The notes under the pieces: generated by a model
Database searches by the model: none
What the model was told of the DNA's origin: nothing
Seen by the model: the letters and a program-made list of their open reading frames with translations, nothing else
In this document: in pieces, positions 18,242 through 26,839 of the stretch
Layout: every line of letters begins with the position of its first letter
Position numbering within the stretch: the first letter of the stretch is position 1
NCBI GenBank assembly: GCA_018646675.1
Contig: JABGUH010000046.1
Location: forward strand, 62,001-126,000
Direction: 5' to 3'
Length of the DNA: 64,000 nt
Source: Bdellovibrionales bacterium
Lineage (GTDB): Bacteria > Bdellovibrionota > Bacteriovoracia > Bacteriovoracales > Bacteriovoracaceae
Made by a program: the position numbers and the translations under genes

Positions 18242-20470
18242 CTATTGAGTCTTTGCCTGAGCCTTACCAGATGTTTTTTTCTTGTTAGGCTTCGATAGAA
18301 GATGATCAATCTCCTCCAGGTCAAATTCAGTCAAGCCATAAGGGTTCTCTTTGCTATTAAGCTCTTCATCAAGGTATTTCATCCCTAGCTCTTTTTCAAT
18401 CTCTTCAAGCGAGCCCAACGCATCTGCTGCCGGAGCTTCCACCTTTTTCTCTAATGCTTCTAAGCTCTCACCTTCAAGTAATTTATCCTCATCAACCTTC
18501 TTCTCTCGCAGCTTTGTTTCAGTTCGCTCTATTTCACGCTCCAATTTCTCCAACTCGATCAAATCCCGCTCATGATCTTTAATAACTGACTTCTCTCTCT
18601 CCTGTCGCTCCAGCTCTGCCAACTCATCTTCCGTTAGACGAACCTTGTCTGCCTGCTTCAACATATCCTCACTAATATCATCTAAATTCAACTCAACATC
18701 GAGCTGATCAAGGGCCATCGACTCAGCACTTTTCAGATCTTTTAGTAGGTGTCGACTTCGTACTTTGGATGCCATTGCCGCCTGCTTTTTGGTCTTTGTT
18801 ACTGCTAGCGATCCAAGTGAAAGAATATCTGAGCTATGATTCACCAGCGCGGTGGCAAAATTATCCGTTAAGGTAATAACTGAAATTTCTCCTACCTTAT
18901 AAGATGGGTCTGCAGATATTTTCTTTCCAGTACCTCGGTCATGAAAGCCATATACCTCAAAGACGGTACCAATTTCAACACCATCAGCTCTTCCTCTATC
19001 TAAATAGATGACGTCACCAAAAGAGAGCCCACTGGCAATATCATTATAGGAATCAATGATAGCAGCCTCAATTGTCCGTTTATTAAATGTCCTAATCACT
19101 CGACCTATTTTAGGAGTGTATAAAGTGATCCGGTCTTTACGCTGAACCAACCCGGAAATATCTGTTACCTGGCACTCCCAAAGATTGTTGACCGGCCTTA
19201 GGGCTTGAATTTGAGCTGTAATTGCGTAGCGAAATCCCACTCGATCAGAGACCTCATGTTGCACTTTTCCTTGAGCAGAATAAACCGAGAACATATCCCC
19301 GGGTTTCACTTCAATTGCACGATCAAATCTTACAAAAATCTTATCGTACTTACTAATAAATAGACTGCCCTTTTCAAAAGAGTCAATCTCACCGTAGTCC
19401 TGCACAATATTTGAGGTAATAAAAGTATTAAGAAAAAATCCCTCTTTAAAAGAGAAGGATATACGCGAGGAACGATCAAATCCATTGCGATCATAGGAGA
19501 TGGGCGGTTCTCTCAATAGTATTTCATGCACAGGTGGTCGATACTTCTCATACTCCAAATTAAGATTTTCAGAGCCTAAAATTGCTAGGTCCTGATAGGT
19601 TTCAGCCGAAGCAAATTGAAAAAAAGTTCCTTGTTCTATCAGGCGTTGACGCTCCTTAATCCACGGGGGCTCCGCACTGTCACCAAATTCAGTATAGTCA
19701 AATCCACCCGCATTTTTAGCAACCTTTTTTGCCTCCGCCTTTCCAGAGCGAGGTGCTTCAAAACCTTCTACCGCAACACTTGGCAATGCGGTCTCATCGC
19801 CCGAGTCAAAAAGTAGAGTCATCCCAGGCTCAATCTCATGAGGGTTGGTTATATGTGGATTTAGAGACCATATCTTTGAGTAGTAAAACCCACTACCAAA
19901 TAGCCGCTCAGAAATTTTCCACAACCAGTCACCTTTCTGAACGACATACTTATCCTGTTTGGCGGCCAAAGCAACTTCGTCCCACTCTTCCTTATTAATT
20001 TTTCCCTTCAACATTGAGGATAGTCGCAGCAGCTCCTGCTCCTCTTGACCAACATCAAAGATTTGTGCGCGCCTTTTACGCTGCTGATCTCTTTCACTCA
20101 AATTCACAACTTCGACTGAAGTCTTTACTGATTGTTCTTTTTTGTTATCGGCATCCTTGGTTCGCTCACCCGATCCTCGTCGAGTTTGCTGTCCTTTTTC
20201 AAAAAAGACCTCACCAATATCTTTTTTCAGACTATCGAGTTCATCGCGATCCTCGATATTTGCACCTTGAGCATCAAGTGTCATATCAAACGATTCTACC
20301 TTCTCGTTTTTCTTGTCATATTTCAATAGCTCAACATCTGACTGCTCAATTAGTTCCAGTGAATCAAATTCATCTGCATTAACAGATATAACAACTACCA
20401 AAAGAGCTAATGTGATTACACCAGTAATTACTGTGATTTTACTTGGTAATCTCACCATATTTTTTTGCAT
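18242..20470 (-). CDS. LysM-domain envelope protein with acidic coiled-coil tail
   Basis: This 742-residue protein has a single N-terminal membrane/signal segment (about 11-31). A LysM domain lies at about 174-221 (YVVQKGDWLWKISERLFG, LNPHITNPHEIEPGMTL) and should bind peptidoglycan. A beta-rich middle region contains FVRFDRAIEVKPGDMFSVYS and DVIYLDRGRADGVEIGTVFE. The highly charged coiled coil at about 590-720 is rich in Glu/Lys/Leu. A Lys/Ala tail ends the protein. Its ATG directly abuts the stop of the upstream lipoprotein gene. It is likely a periplasmic structural protein; I do not recognise the specific family. Confidence 0.75.
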   Translation of the reverse strand: MQKNMVRLPSKITVITGVITLALLVVVISVNADEFDSLELIEQSDVELLKYDKKNEKVESFDMTLDAQGANIEDRDELDSLKKDIGEVFFEKGQQTRRGSGERTKDADNKKEQSVKTSVEVVNLSERDQQRKRRAQIFDVGQEEQELLRLSSMLKGKINKEEWDEVALAAKQDKYVVQKGDWLWKISERLFGSGFYYSKIWSLNPHITNPHEIEPGMTLLFDSGDETALPSVAVEGFEAPRSGKAEAKKVAKNAGGFDYTEFGDSAEPPWIKERQRLIEQGTFFQFASAETYQDLAILGSENLNLEYEKYRPPVHEILLREPPISYDRNGFDRSSRISFSFKEGFFLNTFITSNIVQDYGEIDSFEKGSLFISKYDKIFVRFDRAIEVKPGDMFSVYSAQGKVQHEVSDRVGFRYAITAQIQALRPVNNLWECQVTDISGLVQRKDRITLYTPKIGRVIRTFNKRTIEAAIIDSYNDIASGLSFGDVIYLDRGRADGVEIGTVFEVYGFHDRGTGKKISADPSYKVGEISVITLTDNFATALVNHSSDILSLGSLAVTKTKKQAAMASKVRSRHLLKDLKSAESMALDQLDVELNLDDISEDMLKQADKVRLTEDELAELERQEREKSVIKDHERDLIELEKLEREIERTETKLREKKVDEDKLLEGESLEALEKKVEAPAADALGSLEEIEKELGMKYLDEELNSKENPYGLTEFDLEEIDHLLSKPNKKKTSGKAQAKTQ

Positions 20471-21355
20471 CTAACCCTCTTGTCCCGTTTGCTTACTGCC
20501 AAAAAAATCGTACAGTAGTGAGTGGTACTGAGCACGTTTAGCCGCTAGTTTCATTTTTTCACTACATGTAATTAATCGCCCTAAGCTTTTCAAAGCATAT
20601 CCAGAGAAGGCATGTTGTTTAATTATATCGTCAAAGACCTGCATCGACAGATCATACTCACCCTGCGCAAAAAGAATTTCTCCTGTATAATACTTGGCCC
20701 GTACCCGGATCTGATCCACTGAGGAGTTCTGTAGATACTTGAAAATTTTCTGGGCATCGTTGTGCCGATTTAGTTTTAAAAAGTTGATTCCCTTGCGTAG
20801 CTGAGCAATCTCCTTTTCCACTGTATCGGCTAACTGACGTTGCTCCTTTGCCCCCAGTTTAATTTTAACCCTACTTGCAAGAGCCTCTGAAGATCGTTGA
20901 TCCTTTTTAAAAGCGACTGCTCCCTTGGGAATATCAAATATATCCACTGTCTCAACTAACTGCTTCTGTTTTTTAATCCCAGTCACTTTGGAGATATTTT
21001 CAATTATTTTTGATGGGTCCTGGTTATCAAAAATATCTTTATCTACAATAACCTTTTTTGCTACTACGACTTCACTGCTCCCACTACTATTAGTAGTAAC
21101 GCTCCCCGGAGGTTGAGAGAGTAGTAGTTGGTACTTTTTTAGAAGCTGGTCATATTGTGCTTTCGGAACAGTATTACTGGTCGGATCACTCTTTTGAGCA
21201 GCACCATCAATAACAGAGCGACTACCAAGAGGGAGCCAGGAGCAGCTAGTCAAAAGAGAGAATAACACTATCCAGCCGATCACCAACTGATGGCCGTACC
21301 CTTGCGTTAGGAACTGTGGCCCCAATCCCTTGGGATTGGGAGAATTCCCTTTCAC
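20471..21355 (-). CDS. Lipoprotein with helical/TPR-like repeats
   Basis: A lipobox-like LLTSC follows a hydrophobic stretch (VIGWIVLFSLLTSC), so the mature protein is probably Cys-lipidated. The C-terminal half is helical with TPR-like segments (FDDIIKQHAFSGYALKSLGR; RAKYYTGEILFAQGEYDLS). I chose GTG 21355 because GGAGG lies seven bases upstream. An ATG at 21427 extends the frame by 24 residues but has no SD. The first codons contain a near-perfect 20-base palindrome (21321-21340), which may fold over the early mRNA. The stop abuts the LysM gene, so the two form an operon. A YfgC/BamD-like or flagellar accessory role is only a guess. Confidence 0.6.
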   Translation of the reverse strand: MKGNSPNPKGLGPQFLTQGYGHQLVIGWIVLFSLLTSCSWLPLGSRSVIDGAAQKSDPTSNTVPKAQYDQLLKKYQLLLSQPPGSVTTNSSGSSEVVVAKKVIVDKDIFDNQDPSKIIENISKVTGIKKQKQLVETVDIFDIPKGAVAFKKDQRSSEALASRVKIKLGAKEQRQLADTVEKEIAQLRKGINFLKLNRHNDAQKIFKYLQNSSVDQIRVRAKYYTGEILFAQGEYDLSMQVFDDIIKQHAFSGYALKSLGRLITCSEKMKLAAKRAQYHSLLYDFFGSKQTGQEG

Positions 21356-21465
21356 TTTTCGTCCTCCATGACCTATATATCTTCTACCCAAACCATCTTT
21401 ACTGGGCAGCAGGGATAACAGATCCATTTGTGACCGCTTGCTGCATGAAAGAGATAACTGGGCCT

Positions 21466-21492
21466 CTTAACTACTATTTTAATTGAGTTAAG
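21466..21492. promoter_or_regulatory. Dyad in divergent control region
   Basis: A 7-bp inverted repeat (CTTAACT at 21466-21472, AGTTAAG at 21486-21492, 13 bases between) lies in the gap between the minus-strand lipoprotein gene and the plus-strand DUF4911-like gene. It could be an operator for either direction; no promoter boxes were clear. Confidence 0.25.
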
Positions 21493-21523
21493 CACCAAGT
21501 CAATGATTATGGGAACTTTTGTC

Positions 21524-21775
21524 ATGGAAGCAGCGCAGCAAAAGGCATATACAACGATTATTCGCGTGCCCAAGCAGGAGGCAGCGTATACATACTTCAT
21601 CCTTGAGGCCAGTGAAGGCTTCTGCTTTTACTCAACTATTGACGAGAGCTTAGGTGAGGGGTATCGAGATATCGAGCTGGTTACTCCCATAAAGTTTAAA
21701 CAGGATATTGACCTACTATTGGCCAAACTGGGAACTCAATACAAAGTGGAAATAATTGATGAATATGCAAGATAG
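21524..21775 (+). CDS. DUF4911-like small protein
   Basis: The 83-residue cytoplasmic protein has the alternating pattern TTIIRVPKQEAAYTYFILEA, then GFCFYSTID, then VTPIKFKQDIDLLLAKLG. This resembles the small DUF4911 family common in deltaproteobacteria; its function is unknown. I chose ATG 21524 (GGGAA SD); an in-frame ATG at 21503 lacks an SD. The gene's 3' end overlaps the start of the radical SAM gene by 17 bases, implying coupled translation and a possible shared pathway. Confidence 0.62.
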   Translation: MEAAQQKAYTTIIRVPKQEAAYTYFILEASEGFCFYSTIDESLGEGYRDIELVTPIKFKQDIDLLLAKLGTQYKVEIIDEYAR

Positions 21776-22574
21776 CCCCTCCCTCCTTTGTACTAACGAA
21801 AAGCGAGTCTATGGGCCAGTCAACTCTTGGCGCTTGGGCCAATCTTTAGGTATTGACCCAATATTTACGAAATCTACCTGCTCTTATAACTGTATCTACT
21901 GCCAATTAGGCAGTATTCAAGATATTACTAATAACTACAAAATATATGTTCCAACCGATGAGATTATTAAGGATCTGCAGGAATTCCTCCCGCTCAAACA
22001 GCCTTTAGATATTATTACCTACTCTGGATCAGGTGAACCGACACTTGCGGCCAACCTAGGTGAAGTTATTCGAGAGGTAAGGGGCGTTGTTCCAGACATT
22101 CCGCAATGTATCCTGACAAATGCTACGATGCTCCATAATTCCTCGGTAGTAGAGGATTTAAACCAGCTTGATCGCGTAATTGTTAAGCTCGATGCCTGGG
22201 ATGAAGAGATGTTCCAACGAGTAAATCGCCCTATTGCAGGAGTTACTCTTATGGACCTGGTAGATGGTATCTGTCACTTCCGCCAGCAGTTCAAAGGAAC
22301 GCTGGAAGTACAAACTATGATCTTCTCCACAAATATAAAGCAGGATCTAGAGGCTTTCGCCCAACTACTGATCAGGATCTCTCCTGATCTAGTCCAACTG
22401 AATACTCCCAAGCGACCATATCCCATGTCTTGGCATCGGGAAAACCGAGGAAATCACCAAGGTATTTTTAACTATGAGGTTCGCCAGTTGAAAACTATTA
22501 CCAAAGAACAAGCAACAATTATTACGCAACACCTGAAAGAGCTTACATCTCTTGAAATTATCTCCATCCGCTAG
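21759..22574 (+). CDS. Radical SAM protein (COG0731-like)
   Basis: The 271-residue protein has the canonical radical SAM cluster motif CX3CX2C (CSYNCIYC, about residue 41-48). The glycine-rich SGSGEPTLA segment follows, and later ILTNATML and IVKLDAWDEEMFQRVNRP. These are features of the COG0731-type Fe-S oxidoreductases. Substrate unknown. The start is ATG 21759 inside the upstream DUF4911-like gene, with a GGAA SD. The C-terminal region is helical and may bind a partner. Confidence 0.82.
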   Translation: MNMQDSPSLLCTNEKRVYGPVNSWRLGQSLGIDPIFTKSTCSYNCIYCQLGSIQDITNNYKIYVPTDEIIKDLQEFLPLKQPLDIITYSGSGEPTLAANLGEVIREVRGVVPDIPQCILTNATMLHNSSVVEDLNQLDRVIVKLDAWDEEMFQRVNRPIAGVTLMDLVDGICHFRQQFKGTLEVQTMIFSTNIKQDLEAFAQLLIRISPDLVQLNTPKRPYPMSWHRENRGNHQGIFNYEVRQLKTITKEQATIITQHLKELTSLEIISIR

Positions 22575-22575
22575 A

Positions 22576-23223
22576 ATGAAACAATTAGTGAAAGATCGAC
22601 CAGTGATCATCATTATTCTGATAGTGTCTCTACTAAACCTCACTAGCTCTTATGGAAAGGAGATACCAACAGCTCCGCAAATGAGTAAAAACTTGCCCAC
22701 CTCTTTTGAAAAATGGCAGCGCTCCAAAAGAGTAAAACAACGTGTAGTTAAGGGGCGAAACTATAGTCACTCCAAAGTGGAATCCATAGATAAAAGGCAG
22801 TCATTGGACTTTGAAGTTACTGGTCTACACCCTAAAGGGTGCCGCACAGCTCTAAGAAAACTATCACAGTACGAGAGCTTTAGTCAGTACATTAGCTTTG
22901 TAACAGTTAGTCGCTATAACCCTGTTACTAAACAGGTATACTTCCTGTTAGAGGCAGCCATACTTCCCATCAAGATGGGACTTAGTCTCAAGCTTCCTCG
23001 CATTACCCAGGTTGGACGTTACCCATATATTTTTGATCGTGGTTTCTTAAAAGGTCTAACTGGAAATATTGATGTCTCTGAGCACCGCCGACGCTGTTTT
23101 TTTCATGTAACAGCAAAATGGGAGGGCCCTCACTCCGGCTTTCCCAACATAGTGTTTGAGCTCTTCTCCACCACCCTGGCTGATATCGGAATGAGCAAGC
23201 TGTTTAGAATATCTTCGCACTAG
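22576..23223 (+). CDS. Secreted protein of unknown function, SRPBCC-like
   Basis: The 215-residue product has a hydrophobic signal or anchor (about 11-28, VIIIILIVSLLNLTSSYG), a basic stretch, and a C-terminal region of about 140 residues. The pattern there (FEVTGLHPKGCRTALRKLSQ, YISFVTVSRY, VYFLLEAAILPIKMGLSLKL, VTAKWEGPHSGFPNIVFELF) resembles START/SRPBCC-type lipid-binding folds; this is a weak resemblance by eye. It begins one base after the radical SAM stop, so it is likely in the same operon. Confidence 0.55.
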   Translation: MKQLVKDRPVIIIILIVSLLNLTSSYGKEIPTAPQMSKNLPTSFEKWQRSKRVKQRVVKGRNYSHSKVESIDKRQSLDFEVTGLHPKGCRTALRKLSQYESFSQYISFVTVSRYNPVTKQVYFLLEAAILPIKMGLSLKLPRITQVGRYPYIFDRGFLKGLTGNIDVSEHRRRCFFHVTAKWEGPHSGFPNIVFELFSTTLADIGMSKLFRISSH

Positions 23224-23246
23224 AGATCAGACTTAAAGGCGAAAAG

Positions 23247-24002
23247 TTACCACCTATTTCGCTGCTCTCTTAATCGTAAAAAAAGTTCCTGACCATCAAG
23301 TTGCTCTCCATCAGGGAACTTTAGCGGCGCTTGGCGTAGAAATAGATTTATTTTGCGCTCCAATCCGATATTTGACACAAGCTGATCATCTCCCTGCTCT
23401 AACAACTGTTGGGCGGCCATGTTACCTGGCTCTAAACTAAGAGTGAAAGAGAGATTGCTGACGAGATAGTTATGCCCAGGCAGAACTTCCACTTTATCAT
23501 CCAAAGGAACAACAATTTTTTGAATAGTATCGTAAAGTACTGCCGGGTCTCCTCCGTTATGACAATTGCCAACTCCAGCATTAAATAGAGTATCGCCACA
23601 AATTAGCGCCCAGCTATCTGGCCCTCTTGTTACTAACAAAGAGAGATGATCCATCGTATGCCCGGGAGTATGTAGAACTTCTACCCCATCTGCCTCCCCT
23701 GCTAAATCAATCATCTCTCGATCCTGTAAGTAGTGATCAACCTTTGTACCCCATTGCTTTGCCAATGGATGGGCCCAGATTGGAGCATCAAATTTTTGAC
23801 TTGCCTCCAAATTGCCTTGAATGTGATCAAGATGCCCATGAGTGTTGATCACCGCCTTAACCTTTACCCGATACTCTCTAATCACCTTGTCTATTTGGTC
23901 AATATCCAAGGGATCGATCACCAAGCACTCTCCTCCCTTGCCAATTACAACATAGTTTAGGTTATCCCATCCACCTCGAGCGTCAATCTGCTTAATTTCC
24001 AT
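23247..24002 (-). CDS. Metallo-beta-lactamase fold hydrolase, glyoxalase II-like
   Basis: The 251-residue protein has the metal-binding HxHxDH motif (THGHLDHIQG, His55/His57/Asp59/His60), the second His motif HTPGHTMDH, GDTLF and a final PGHNY. This is the full set of the MBL-fold thioesterase/glyoxalase II group. Glyoxalase II hydrolyses S-lactoylglutathione, but the same signature occurs in other thioesterases, so the substrate is uncertain. It is cytoplasmic, with no signal peptide. It lies convergent with the upstream secreted-protein gene and divergent from the M48 protease gene. Confidence 0.85.
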   Translation of the reverse strand: MEIKQIDARGGWDNLNYVVIGKGGECLVIDPLDIDQIDKVIREYRVKVKAVINTHGHLDHIQGNLEASQKFDAPIWAHPLAKQWGTKVDHYLQDREMIDLAGEADGVEVLHTPGHTMDHLSLLVTRGPDSWALICGDTLFNAGVGNCHNGGDPAVLYDTIQKIVVPLDDKVEVLPGHNYLVSNLSFTLSLEPGNMAAQQLLEQGDDQLVSNIGLERKINLFLRQAPLKFPDGEQLDGQELFLRLREQRNRW

Positions 24003-24092
24003 TTAACTCAATCCTTTTAAAACTAACATCATCCACCTATAATTAAGTTGCTCAACAGTACTAACCATTATACTAAATTGGCCACAATAACC

Positions 24093-25340
24093 ATGACGCT
24101 AACAACAACCTGGATCACATCTATTTTTATCACTCTCGTGATGACCCGTCTGCTACTTGAACTTTTTCTAGACTACCGCCACTACCGCCATATCAATGCC
24201 CAGGTCAACCAGGTACCATCCCCCTTTGATCAGACCATTGAGCTAAAACAGCATCAACTGGCGGCAGCTTATGCTAGTGCTAAATTAAGCAGTGGTGCCA
24301 TCCTAAATAGTTGGCACACCATTATTCTGCTACTGTGGACCTTCGGTGGTGGGTTAGATCTACTAGATCAGCTTGTTCGGTCCCAACAAGCGTCACCAAT
24401 TACTGCTGCCCTCTTGGCATTTTCTATCTTTGCGCTAATTGAGATAGCTATCTCAATTCCAGAATCACTCTATCGCCACTTCATCCTTGAAGAGCGTTTC
24501 GGCTTCAATCGATTGACGATCAAACTATTTATTTTCGATCAGTTAAAAGGATTAATCCTCTCCGCTGTAATTGGTCTTCCACTACTCGCGGTCATCATCT
24601 GGATAGTCATCTCTTTTCAATCTACCTGGTGGTTTTATGCCTGGGTACTAATAACCATCTTCCAACTATCTACTCTTTGGCTCTATCCTGTTTTAATCGC
24701 TCCACTGTTTAATAAGTTCTCGCCACTAACCAACCAAGAGGTAAAAACCAGGGTGCTGCAACTATTGGAACGGGTTGGTTTTAGCTCCAAAGGGCTATTT
24801 GTCATGGATGCCTCCCGACGTACAACCCATGGCAATGCCTACTTTACGGGGCCAGGGAAGAGTAAACGTATTGTGCTATTTGACACGCTACTAAAGACTC
24901 TCTCACCCGATGAAGTTGAAGCCGTAATTGCTCATGAGCTAGGGCACTATAAAAATCGTGATATTCTAAAAATGCTGCTAGTCTCATCGCTACTGACCCT
25001 GACCGGTTTTGCCATTTTAGGGTGGCTCTATCAACTGCCTGAATTTTACCTAGCACATGGAGTTACTAACCAATCCCCATATATGGCACTACTACTGTTT
25101 GGAGTAGTAGTTTCCTGCTACACCTTTCCCATTACCCCCATTCTCTCTTGGCGCTCACGCCGTCAGGAGTTCGCCGCCGACCGCTTTGCCGCCCAATTTG
25201 CCCAAAAAGAATCACTCGCATCGGCACTAATTAAGATGTATCGGGACAATGCTACTCCGGTAACTGCAGATCCACTTTATAGCGCCTATCACCACTCCCA
25301 TCCTCAGGCAGCGGAGAGAATTGCCCGACTGCTGGATTAG
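24093..25340 (+). CDS. M48 family (Ste24/CAAX protease 1-like) membrane metallopeptidase
   Basis: The 415-residue integral membrane protein has the zinc protease motif HELGH (His281, Glu282, His285) in VEAVIAHELGHYKNRD, and a downstream FAADRFAAQF providing the third ligand (ExxxD-type). Several membrane helices and the SLYRHFILEERFGFN segment are typical of bacterial Ste24 homologues. ATG 24093 was chosen; a TTG 15 codons upstream has no better SD. Possible roles include removal of misfolded membrane proteins. It is followed by lepB. Confidence 0.88.
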   Translation: MTLTTTWITSIFITLVMTRLLLELFLDYRHYRHINAQVNQVPSPFDQTIELKQHQLAAAYASAKLSSGAILNSWHTIILLLWTFGGGLDLLDQLVRSQQASPITAALLAFSIFALIEIAISIPESLYRHFILEERFGFNRLTIKLFIFDQLKGLILSAVIGLPLLAVIIWIVISFQSTWWFYAWVLITIFQLSTLWLYPVLIAPLFNKFSPLTNQEVKTRVLQLLERVGFSSKGLFVMDASRRTTHGNAYFTGPGKSKRIVLFDTLLKTLSPDEVEAVIAHELGHYKNRDILKMLLVSSLLTLTGFAILGWLYQLPEFYLAHGVTNQSPYMALLLFGVVVSCYTFPITPILSWRSRRQEFAADRFAAQFAQKESLASALIKMYRDNATPVTADPLYSAYHHSHPQAAERIARLLD

Positions 25341-25355
25341 CAGAAGCAGTTCTAC

Positions 25356-25385
25356 AAAAAAAATCAGCCAAAAAGGATTTTTTTT
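25356..25385 (+). terminator. Weak A/T hairpin after the M48 gene
   Basis: AAAAAAAATC (25356-25365) can pair with GATTTTTTTT (25376-25385) around a 10-base loop, just past the stop at 25340. Nearly all pairs are A-T, so it is a weak terminator candidate. Confidence 0.3.
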
Positions 25386-25402
25386 GCTAATCTGTTACCT
25401 CT

Positions 25403-25419
25403 TTGACTATCAGAGTCAA
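25403..25419. promoter_or_regulatory. Dyad in lepB leader
   Basis: TTGACT and AGTCAA form a 6-bp inverted repeat around ATCAG, 24 bases upstream of the lepB ATG. The left half also resembles a -35 box. It may be an operator, or chance. Confidence 0.25.
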
Positions 25420-25442
25420 CACTTGAGAGGTTTGGATCTAGC

Positions 25443-26159
25443 ATGAAGTTTAATAAAGAGAAGGTTATTGCGGAGTTTAAATCACTGACCTTGATTGTCG
25501 TGGTCATTTTTGCATTCCGTTCTGTCGTGGTTGAACCCTATCGAATTCCCAGTGGATCGATGATTCCCACCCTAAATATTGGTGACTTTATCTTGGTCAA
25601 TAAATTTGCGTATGGATTTAAACTTCCCTTCTCCGATATGTTTACTGATCCTGTCTATCTAACAAAGTTTACCCAACCTTTAAGAGGAGATGTGCTGGTC
25701 TTTAAATATCCCAAAGACCCAAGTTTAAACTATATTAAGCGTTTGATCGGACTTCCCGGTGACCGAATTGAGATCATTGATAAGCAGATCTATATCAATG
25801 GTAAAATAATCGAAATGGAATCTTTTGACGGTTCGAAGATTAAAGATGAGATGGTCGATAAGTTTCGCCAAGTAAATTTTAACTTTTTCCATGCTAAAAC
25901 CGGCCCCTATACCCATGTTGTCCAAACGACTAATGAGGTCACTCCCGTTGATAACCTTGAGCAATTTTCTGTTCCGAAAGGTTACTACTTTGTCATGGGG
26001 GATAATCGTGACTTCTCTGCAGACTCACGCTATTGGGGATTTGTGCCAGAGAAAAACATCAAGGGAAAAGCATTGATGGTCTGGTTTTCGATGACTTTCC
26101 CCGTTATCGAAAAACACTCATTTAAGTTTCGACCACACCGAATAGGGACCTCTCTTTAG
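25443..26159 (+). CDS. lepB: Signal peptidase I LepB
   Basis: LepB removes signal peptides from secreted preproteins at the outer face of the inner membrane. The 238-residue protein has one N-terminal membrane segment (about 13-30). The catalytic serine motif is PSGSM (Ser39), the catalytic lysine is in YIKRLIGLPGD (Lys99), and the conserved MGDNRDFSADSRYWGFVP box is complete. It is about normal for single-span SPase I. Given the many secreted proteins here, it may serve a large export load. SD is GAGAGG-like. Confidence 0.95.
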   Translation: MKFNKEKVIAEFKSLTLIVVVIFAFRSVVVEPYRIPSGSMIPTLNIGDFILVNKFAYGFKLPFSDMFTDPVYLTKFTQPLRGDVLVFKYPKDPSLNYIKRLIGLPGDRIEIIDKQIYINGKIIEMESFDGSKIKDEMVDKFRQVNFNFFHAKTGPYTHVVQTTNEVTPVDNLEQFSVPKGYYFVMGDNRDFSADSRYWGFVPEKNIKGKALMVWFSMTFPVIEKHSFKFRPHRIGTSL

Positions 26160-26275
26160 GTCTCGCAATAATCAGAATAAAAGCCCCTAAAGCGGACTAA
26201 ATGCTGCGCATAGTCCCAAAAGTCGGCTGGCACAACAAATTTGACAAATCGCACTATTTTTTTTCCAATGATAGT

Positions 26276-26839
26276 ATGTCGAAGCTACAAATAAGAGTGA
26301 CTACTCTTCTAGTTCTATGCCTGTTTTTTGTCTCATCAATCTCAATTGCTTGGGCCGGAGGTAAAAAAAGAAACAAATGTATTGTCGTCACCTCCAACAG
26401 TGAAGCAACGGATACCGTTGATGGCTCGGTTGTTAATCTTCAACAAGGTGATATCTATCCAGTCCTAAAGGAGTCGAAAAAATACTATATTATCTGGGTA
26501 AGAGAGAGGCACTTTAAGGTCTCCACTAAACGGATTAAAAAAATGGTATTTGCCCCCTGTTTTTCCGAACCCGTATGTGCTGAAGTAAAAGGATTGAGCC
26601 GGGGTATTATGCTATCTTCAACCTTAGGCCATGCGGTAGAGGTGCTGCTCCCGGGGGGACACTACCCTACCCTACGCAACATTATACTGAATAATCGTGA
26701 TATCTGGTATGAACTGAGGGTTAGGGATAACTTAGGAACCAGGCTGATCTGGATTAAGGATCGTTACTTCACTCTCCACTACCGATCCTGCCAGGAGCTA
26801 GGCCACATCCGTAACAGTTTCTCCGTAAAAAGCAAATGA
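26276..26839 (+). CDS. Secreted protein with two SH3-like repeats
   Basis: The 187-residue product has a signal peptide (about 1-28, ending AWAGG). Two similar segments of about 65 residues follow. Each begins near an isolated Cys, contains VxLxxGxxYPxL-like text (NLQQGDIYPVLKES; LLPGGHYPTLRN) and then an aromatic WVRERHF/WIKDRYF strand. This suggests tandem SH3-like barrels. The stop overlaps the next gene's start by four bases (ATGA), so the two secreted proteins probably work together. No known family recognised. Confidence 0.6.
   Translation: MSKLQIRVTTLLVLCLFFVSSISIAWAGGKKRNKCIVVTSNSEATDTVDGSVVNLQQGDIYPVLKESKKYYIIWVRERHFKVSTKRIKKMVFAPCFSEPVCAEVKGLSRGIMLSSTLGHAVEVLLPGGHYPTLRNIILNNRDIWYELRVRDNLGTRLIWIKDRYFTLHYRSCQELGHIRNSFSVKSK

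Noticed and set aside
21321-21340. Near-perfect 20-base palindrome as a stand-alone terminator
   Set aside because: It lies within the coding start of the lipoprotein gene with no T-tract; treated as an early-mRNA fold only.
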